Shown here one piece after another: positions 15,059 through 19,046 of a DNA stretch of 19,046 bases (position 1 is the first letter of the stretch; each line of letters begins with the position of its first letter). Under the pieces are notes generated by a model that worked only from the letters and a program-made list of their open reading frames with translations, made no database searches and was not told the origin of the DNA. The position numbers were made by a program, and so were the translations under genes. Source of the DNA: an uncultured Peptococcaceae bacterium (GTDB lineage: Bacteria; Bacillota; Peptococcia; Peptococcales; Peptococcaceae); contig USCP01000012.1 of assembly GCA_900553245.1 (NCBI GenBank), positions 1 through 19,046 on the forward strand, read 5' to 3'.

Positions 15059-16243
15059 ATGCGTCTAAAAAAATTCATTAGCACTTGTACCTTGGGGGCG
15101 TTACTTGCTACTTCTGCTGTTGTGCCGACTGAAGTGAGTGCTGCCGGTCCTGTTAATATCGTTATCAATAACGTTTCATATAATAATCAAGGGGCGCCTG
15201 CGCCTGAAAGTATCAATAGTAGAGTCTATGTGCCGCTTCGTTTAGTAAGTGAAGGTTTAGGCTACAACGTTGAATGGGATGGTGAGACACGTTCTGTACT
15301 CATTGATTCAAGTAAAGCTGATATACAATCTACCGGAACCGTTGGTTCTGATGTGCAAATTTACGTGAATGGTAAGCAGGTGAAAATTAACGCATCAACC
15401 GGCGTGCCGTATTTTACCCCAACCGGCTTCACTATGGTACCAGTACGCCTTGTGGCTGAAGAATTAGGTGCCGATGTTGTTTGGAACGGAGAAAGTCAAT
15501 CCGTTATCATTAACACCAAGGACAACAATAGTTCTGCGCCATCCGAGCCATCAACGCCGGTGATCCCATCCTTACCGGATACTACGCCGCAAACACCTCC
15601 TTCTAACCAAGGTCAAGCAACAACAAAGCCTCAGAGTGCATCTGAAGTAACCTTGATGGGGGATAGTTATTGTTCTTTAGAACAAATGCAACGTTACTTA
15701 GATAATATTGAAGTTACCGTAAGGAATAGAGCCATCGCAAACGGCAAAACTTTTGTGCCGTTCCCTGAAAATATCGCTGCGCATTACTATAACATCGCTA
15801 AAAAATATAATATCCGTGGGGATGTGGCATTGGCACAAGCATTGCTTGAAACCGGTTACTTCCAATATGGCAATGAAGTCAAACCATGGCAAAACAATTA
15901 TTGCGGCTTGGGGGCAATCGGTCGTGTAACCACTCAAGATGACTTGGATAAGCAGATTTTTTCAAAAGTGAATCATGAAAAAGCATATTTGGTAGTAGGA
16001 ATTCACGGATGGTGCTATAATAGTGTTGCAAGCGGTGTTGAAGCACATATCCAACATATGTATTCTTACGCATCCGCTGCACCGCTTCCTGCCGGTACAG
16101 AATTGTTAGACGGTCGTTTTGCGCACGGTAACCGTGGCAAAGCCATCTATTTGAATGACCTTAACGGGAAGTGGGCCGTTCCTGGGCACAACTACGGTGA
16201 AAACATCTTCGCCAACATGTTACAGCCTATGATGAATAGTTAA
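15059..16243 (+). CDS. Secreted glucosaminidase-like protein with two copper-amine-oxidase-type stalk domains
   Basis: 394 aa. Signal peptide: basic start (MRLKK), hydrophobic core, likely cleavage after VSA at 28. Two repeats of the copper amine oxidase N-terminal (stalk) domain follow at about 32-86 and 98-153; both end in VPLRLVSEGLG..VEW / VPVRLVAEELGADVVW patterns. A Pro/Thr/Ser-rich linker follows (about 155-195). The C-terminal part (about 200-394) looks like a GH73 glucosaminidase: GDVALAQALLETGYF with the probable catalytic Glu (E264), then NNYCGLGAIG and GVEAHIQHMYSYA. It would cut peptidoglycan glycan chains outside the cell, with the stalk domains as spacer or wall-binding modules. 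AAAGGA lies about 10 nt upstream. No terminator follows, so it is probably co-transcribed with the next gene 25 nt on. Confidence 0.85.
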   Translation: MRLKKFISTCTLGALLATSAVVPTEVSAAGPVNIVINNVSYNNQGAPAPESINSRVYVPLRLVSEGLGYNVEWDGETRSVLIDSSKADIQSTGTVGSDVQIYVNGKQVKINASTGVPYFTPTGFTMVPVRLVAEELGADVVWNGESQSVIINTKDNNSSAPSEPSTPVIPSLPDTTPQTPPSNQGQATTKPQSASEVTLMGDSYCSLEQMQRYLDNIEVTVRNRAIANGKTFVPFPENIAAHYYNIAKKYNIRGDVALAQALLETGYFQYGNEVKPWQNNYCGLGAIGRVTTQDDLDKQIFSKVNHEKAYLVVGIHGWCYNSVASGVEAHIQHMYSYASAAPLPAGTELLDGRFAHGNRGKAIYLNDLNGKWAVPGHNYGENIFANMLQPMMNS

Positions 16244-16268
16244 ATAAAAGAAGCGGAGGGATTTCCTT

Positions 16269-16922
16269 ATGAATATAAAAAAAGAAATCCAAAAAGCATT
16301 AAACGACCAAGATTTTGACAAAGTGCTTGCATGTTTTGAAGAAAACAAAGCAAAAACATCTAGCTATTTACAACTTCATGTGTTTCACATGACCCATGAC
16401 ATTACTCGTTGGAAAGCCATTGAATATCTCGGAAAATTGGCTGGGATGTATTACAAAGAAGAACACGATTTGTTTCGAGATATTATTCGCCGTTTTACAT
16501 GGCAAATGTGTGAAGAAGGTGGTAACGTGCCATGGGCTTCTCCGGAAGTAATTGGAAGTGTTATTGCAAATGTTGAGGGGAATACCTATAAAGATTTTAT
16601 CGGGCCAATGTTTTATCACACAGGGCTCAATGATATCTGCTATGCGGGTCTTTATTGGGTGCTCCCACAATTGATGACTTATCATCCGGAAAAAGTGGAA
16701 CAATATCTTCCAGATACTTATGAATGGTTCGATAACTACGATATGCCGGATATGCGCGGATATGCATCGATTTTCTTTGAACAATATCCCCACGAAGACG
16801 CAAAGAAATATTTAGAAAAATGGGTAGACGATGAACGTCCGGCCACATTGTATGTCGATGGCAGTGTACAAGAGCTCAAGGTGGGCGACCTTGCTAAAAA
16901 GGCTCTTGAAAAATGCCAATGA
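16269..16922 (+). CDS. DVU0298-like (HEAT-repeat-type) conserved protein
   Basis: 217 aa, no signal peptide. The segment FTWQMCEEGGNVPWASPEVIGSVIAN (about 76-101) and the later LYWVLPQL pattern resemble the DVU0298 / PBS-lyase HEAT-like repeat proteins found in sulfate reducers and Negativicutes, in which a W.L.EESGG..W.APE.IGEI core recurs. Biochemical function is unknown. GGAGGG is 8 nt upstream of the ATG. The last codons hold the -35 box of the rnpB promoter, so this gene's end cannot drift freely. Pairing with a cell-wall enzyme does not by itself suggest a role. Confidence 0.65.
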   Translation: MNIKKEIQKALNDQDFDKVLACFEENKAKTSSYLQLHVFHMTHDITRWKAIEYLGKLAGMYYKEEHDLFRDIIRRFTWQMCEEGGNVPWASPEVIGSVIANVEGNTYKDFIGPMFYHTGLNDICYAGLYWVLPQLMTYHPEKVEQYLPDTYEWFDNYDMPDMRGYASIFFEQYPHEDAKKYLEKWVDDERPATLYVDGSVQELKVGDLAKKALEKCQ

Positions 16923-16934
16923 AGTCACTATAAT
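16906..16934 (+). promoter_or_regulatory. rnpB promoter
   Basis: TTGAAA (16906-16911), 17-nt spacer, perfect TATAAT (16929-16934). The -35 is inside the last codons of the upstream gene. The predicted start lies at about 16941-16944, the first base of the RNase P RNA. Confidence 0.85.
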
Positions 16935-16943
16935 ATTAAAACT

Positions 16944-17260
16944 AGTGGGCAGTGATCGCGGCGAAAGCTGAGGAAAGTCCGGGCTCCATAGGGCAGGATG
17001 CTGGCTAACGGCCAGTGAGGGTGACCTTAAGGAAAGTGCCACAGAAAACAAACCGCCATTTTTAATGGTAAGGATGAAACGGTGCGGTAAGAGCGCACCA
17101 GCAGCTGGGTGACCAGTTGGCTAGGTAAACCCCATCTGGAGCAAGACCTAATAAAAACAATAGAGCGGCCCGTGCTGTTTTGGGTAGGTCGCTAGAGATT
17201 CGTGGCAACACGGATTCGAGATAGATGATCACTTATACAGAACCCGGCTTATTACCCACT
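16944..17260 (+). ncRNA. rnpB: RNase P RNA, type A
   Basis: Catalytic RNA that trims tRNA 5' leaders. Hallmarks in order: AGTGGG at the 5' end pairing with CCCACT at the 3' end (helix P1), GAGGAAAGTCCGGGCTCC near 16971, CACAGAAA, AGGATGAAACGGTGCGGTAAG with GCGCACCAGC, AAACCCCATCTGGAGCAAGACC, and the 3' conserved AGATAGATGATCAC with ACAGAACCCGGCTTA. The arrangement fits the ancestral type A form, and P12 is very short (GCCATTTTTAATGG), giving about 317 nt, at the small end for type A. It has its own promoter and a terminator 20 nt after. Confidence 0.96.
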
Positions 17261-17279
17261 AATTTCATATTAAATAGTC

Positions 17280-17323
17280 AAAGCCTGACAAATTCGCTCA
17301 AAAAGCGTGTTTGCAGGCTTTTT
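17280..17323 (+). terminator. Terminator after rnpB
   Basis: AAAGCCTG (17280-17287) pairs with CAGGCTTT (17314-17321) and TTTTT follows from 17319. Further pairing CAAA/TTTG and CGCT/AGCG inside extends the stem with small bulges. Confidence 0.85.
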
Positions 17324-17366
17324 CTATTGCCTAAATGTGCCAAATTTGACCATATTTAATATGTTT
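17324..17366. other. Candidate attachment-site zone
   Basis: AT-rich stretch between the rnpB terminator and the tandem repeats beside the integrase gene. Elements of this kind commonly end here, next to the recombinase and at the 3' side of a stable RNA gene. The core cannot be defined because the other end of the element is outside the window. Confidence 0.3.
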
Positions 17367-17410
17367 TGCACCCCACATGCACCCCACGTGCACCCCACGT
17401 GCACCCCACG
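17367..17410. repeat. Four tandem 11-bp repeats next to the integrase gene
   Basis: Unit TGCACCCCACG repeated at 17367-17377 (last base A), 17378-17388, 17389-17399 and 17400-17410, head to tail with no gaps. Eleven bp is about one helical turn, so all units face the same side of the DNA. Position just past the 3' end of a tyrosine-recombinase gene suits arm-type integrase-binding sites. Confidence 0.85.
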
Positions 17411-17422
17411 AGTGAATGCAGT

Positions 17423-17449
17423 GTATATTGTTACATAACAAGCGTATAC
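17423..17449. repeat. Nested palindrome at the integrase 3' end
   Basis: Inner TTGTTA-ca-TAACAA (17428-17441), flanked by GTATA (17423-17427) and TATAC (17445-17449). It touches the integrase stop codon. No T-run follows, so a protein-binding site (for instance recombinase or excisionase) is more likely than a terminator. Confidence 0.5.
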
Positions 17450-18511
17450 TTAGCGTCTGGTCTCGTTTAGAGCGTTTGTGAAGATGTCTGCGACGACGGA
17501 TTTGTTTGGGTTTGCGTCGGCGTAGACGTCGAGGGTGGTTCTTGCGGATGCGTGGCCTAATCTTTCCTGGACGTCTTTGATGTTGGCGTTGGCATCCAGC
17601 AGGATGGAGACGTGGAGGTGGCGCAATTTGTGCGGGGTGCTGTCCGGAACGGTGGGGCATTTTGCGATGATGCGGTGCATCCATTCGGGGATGCGGGATG
17701 GTAGTACTGGAAATATTTTTTCTCTGCTTGGGCAGAATGTTTTCCAGTCTTCAAGAACTGCGAGGGTTTCCGCATCGAGAGCAATCATTCTTTTTGAGCT
17801 TTCGGTTTTTGTTTCGTCCCCCATGATGTAGTGATAATCGTAGTCTAGGGTCATGGTTCTGCTGATGCTTAGCATATTGCCGTTTAAGTCAGACCATTTT
17901 AATGCTGTCAATTCTCCTGCTCGGATGCCGGTGAAGGCGAGGAGTCGGAAGAGGGGGTAGGCCATCATGTTATTCTCTTTTTCGCAGGCGGAGAGGAAAT
18001 CTAAAAGGTTTTCTCTGGTCCATGTTTGGTAGGCTTTGCCTTTTTTCTTTTGTTTAGGCATTTTAAGTTTATCGCAGGGATTTACTTCTATGATATTTTC
18101 CTCCACGGCATACCGAAAGACAGCTTTAACACGGCACATTCGCATTTTAACGGTGCTAAATGTGGCTGAAAGGTATTGTGCCAACTCATTGATGTCTGAG
18201 GCTGTTATGGTGCGAATAAGGGCGTTTGGTGGGATGACGTGGTAGGAAGATTTCACTTCCTGTTCGGCAGTGAGATATGTGGATGGCCGAACGGTAGGTT
18301 TATACTCTTCCAACCATTTATCGACAACTTCTCCGTAGGTCAGCTGTGATTTCTTTTTTGGTGCGCCCAGCACCTGCGTCTCCGCAATCCATTTTTTGGC
18401 TTCTTTTTTCGTCCGAAAGCCACGTTTAGATACTTTCCTATGGTTATCCATGTAAGCGGTTGCTCGATAGCGTGTAGCGCCGCTGGCGAGTTTGTATGTT
18501 TCTATTGCCAT
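17450..18511 (-). CDS. int: Tyrosine recombinase (phage/ICE-type integrase)
   Basis: 353 aa. An N-terminal AP2-like arm-binding region (about 1-50, SGATRYRATAYMD..KVSKRGFRTKKEA) is followed by a SAM-like core-binding domain (about 57-150) and a C-terminal catalytic domain. Catalytic residues: R197 (TGIRAGE), K236 (TKTESSK), H294 and R297 (PHKLRH), H320 (RLGHAS) and nucleophile Y330 (TTLDVYAD). All are present, so it should be active. AAGGAGG lies 9 nt before the ATG. It points towards rnpB, as expected for an integrase next to its attachment site. Tn916/Lactococcus-phage type integrases are the closest model I can name. Confidence 0.94.
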   Translation of the reverse strand: MAIETYKLASGATRYRATAYMDNHRKVSKRGFRTKKEAKKWIAETQVLGAPKKKSQLTYGEVVDKWLEEYKPTVRPSTYLTAEQEVKSSYHVIPPNALIRTITASDINELAQYLSATFSTVKMRMCRVKAVFRYAVEENIIEVNPCDKLKMPKQKKKGKAYQTWTRENLLDFLSACEKENNMMAYPLFRLLAFTGIRAGELTALKWSDLNGNMLSISRTMTLDYDYHYIMGDETKTESSKRMIALDAETLAVLEDWKTFCPSREKIFPVLPSRIPEWMHRIIAKCPTVPDSTPHKLRHLHVSILLDANANIKDVQERLGHASARTTLDVYADANPNKSVVADIFTNALNETRR

Positions 18512-18555
18512 TGTGATTACCTCCTTATTTTTGGGTGTGCGAAATAAAGAGGTTG

Positions 18556-18635
18556 TGGTATACTTAACTTGCTTAGGGTTGTGTATTCACAATCTCTTGT
18601 GGGCCGTTCTGTTGGTAGCAGGGCGGCTCTTTTTT
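18556..18635 (+). ncRNA. Possible short RNA with intrinsic terminator
   Basis: An extended -10, TGG-TATACT (18556-18564), would start transcription near 18571. About 65 nt on lies an 11-bp stem with three G-U pairs (18601-18611 with 18619-18629) followed by TTTTTT (18630-18635). A smaller hairpin, TTGTG-tatt-CACAA (18579-18592), lies between. No open frame is convincing in this stretch. It runs away from the integrase gene. There is no -35 at correct spacing. The terminator part is firm; the RNA itself is inferred. Confidence 0.35.
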
Positions 18636-18858
18636 GTTACTGTGAAATGTACGTTTTTTCGTACGGTTAGTTATGTGCTGTAACCAACTATTGCCAAATT
18701 GGAAATAGTTGGCGCTTTTCATTTTCAACTGCTGACCATTTATCAGCGTTTTGTGGTTCTAGTTGCGTTTAATGCCCTTTGATGTTATTGTGGACTTGTG
18801 AAGTGTGACGTTTGTCACTGCTGATTTCAAATATGACAGGTTTGAGACCCCTGTTATA
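18636..18858. other. Non-coding stretch beyond the integrase
   Basis: No protein gene is supported on either strand. It holds a small inverted repeat GTACG-tttttt-CGTAC (about 18649-18664), an imperfect palindrome (18684-18712), and two 5-bp hairpins: GTGAC-gttt-GTCAC near 18808 and ACAGG/CCTGT near 18836-18855. Confidence 0.5.
18684..18712. repeat. 29-bp imperfect palindrome
   Basis: CCAACTATT (18684-18692) pairs with AATAGTTGG (18704-18712), and CC/GG pair further in, leaving one mismatch and a 5-nt centre. There is no good T-run; it may be an operator or an RNA hairpin. Confidence 0.55.
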
Positions 18859-18896
18859 AGTTTCACCGTTACCAGTCATGCGGAATATAAACAGGC
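18859..18896 (+). repeat. 38-bp direct repeat, copy 1
   Basis: Begins AGTTTCACCGTTACCAGTC and ends AATATAAACAGGC. It differs from copy 2 at two positions (both A here, G there). The spacer between copies is only 8 bp (18897-18904). Confidence 0.85.
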
Positions 18897-18904
18897 TGGC
18901 TATT

Positions 18905-18942
18905 AGTTTCACCGTTGCCGGTCATGCGGAATATAAACAGGC
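18905..18942 (+). repeat. 38-bp direct repeat, copy 2
   Basis: Begins AGTTTCACCGTTGCCGGTC and ends AATATAAACAGGC, 46 bp after copy 1. Too short a spacer and only two copies, so not a CRISPR array. Binding sites for an element-encoded protein or a duplicated RNA segment are possible. Confidence 0.85.
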
Positions 18943-18959
18943 CGTTAAAAAAGTCTCTC

Positions 18960-18995
18960 AGCCCTTTGTCTTGCGAGGCAAGGGGCTTTTATTTT
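18960..18995 (+). terminator. Intrinsic terminator downstream of the 38-bp repeats
   Basis: AGCCCTTTG (18960-18968) pairs with CAAGGGGCT (18979-18987; one G-U pair) around a 10-nt loop, followed by TTTATTTT. It implies a plus-strand transcript from the gene-less region upstream. Confidence 0.75.
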
Positions 18996-18997
18996 GC

Positions 18998-19026
18998 TTG
19001 ATTATATGGTATATATGCCATATAAT
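18998..19026 (+). promoter_or_regulatory. Promoter with overlapping palindromic operator
   Basis: TTGATT (18998-19003), 17-nt spacer and TATAAT (19021-19026). Spanning spacer and both hexamers is an inverted repeat: ATTATATGG (19001-19009) and CCATATAAT (19018-19026). GAGGTG at 19033-19038 is a ribosome site for a gene starting at or just past the window edge. The symmetric layout suggests autoregulation by that gene's product, for example an antitoxin or phage-type repressor, but the product is not visible. Confidence 0.65.
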
Positions 19027-19046
19027 GAAAGAGAGGTGATAGCATT

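Noticed and set aside
17367..17410. CRISPR or coding repeat
   Set aside because: Units are 11 bp with no spacers, and 11 is not a multiple of three, so neither a CRISPR nor a protein repeat fits.
17331..17684. 117-aa minus-strand reading frame across the tandem repeats
   Set aside because: Its Arg/His/Pro-rich composition is that of an out-of-frame shadow of the integrase, and it has no ribosome site.
18492..18683. 63-aa hydrophobic plus-strand reading frame over the integrase start
   Set aside because: It has no ribosome site, begins antisense to the integrase start and its signal region, and runs straight through the intrinsic terminator at 18601-18635. The hydrophobicity comes from T-rich DNA. 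A type I toxin was considered but no family motif is visible.
18859..18942. CRISPR array
   Set aside because: Only two copies; the interval between repeats is 8 bp (13 bp if the GTTT...AAAC unit is used), far below a normal spacer. No cas gene in the window.

Overview
The window reads as chromosomal DNA of an anaerobic-type low/mid-GC Firmicute. Supporting signs are strong AGGAGG-like ribosome sites, sigma-A-type promoters, a type A RNase P RNA (not the Bacillus type B) and secreted proteins with copper-amine-oxidase-like stalk domains. I lean towards Negativicutes (Veillonella-like), but this rests on general family resemblance and is not proven here.

Layout. 1-980: a VanW-family gene with an unclear start, ending in a perfect 18-bp bidirectional terminator shared with a convergent CinA C-terminal-domain (PncC-type) gene at 984-1874. 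1901-11069: one long arginine operon, argC-argJ-argB-argD-tyrA-(112-aa unknown)-argF-argG-argH. It is driven by a TTGAAT-17-TATAAT promoter whose -35 overlaps a 13/14 match to the ArgR ARG box, and it ends at a 16-bp-stem terminator. The genes cover ornithine synthesis by the ArgJ acetyl-recycling route and then arginine synthesis from ornithine. A prephenate dehydrogenase and an unknown small protein are embedded by start/stop overlaps.

11084-14100: an RNA-quality-control cluster, rnr (RNase R), smpB overlapping it by 44 nt, and a 60-aa small protein, closed by a terminator. 14101-14433 has no gene. It holds a roughly 258-bp element with IS3-like terminal inverted repeats, sitting inside what looks like the hairpin loop of a terminator between the convergent smpB operon and a cyclophilin gene (14434-14955, minus). 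Two perfect long hairpins lie inside the element.

15059-17323: a secreted two-stalk-domain glucosaminidase-like protein, a DVU0298-like repeat protein, and rnpB with its own consensus promoter inside the end of the preceding gene.

17324-19046: the left part of a likely integrated element. It has four 11-bp tandem repeats, a nested palindrome, a tyrosine recombinase (minus strand), and a 535-nt stretch with no supported protein gene. That stretch carries a possible short RNA with terminator, hairpins, two 38-bp direct repeats, another terminator, and a palindromic operator over a promoter that would drive a gene just beyond the right edge. Most of the window is ordinary metabolism and housekeeping. 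The least explained parts are the insertion at 14.1-14.4 kb, the unknown arginine-operon protein, and the element end on the right. I cannot demonstrate a new system from this window alone.
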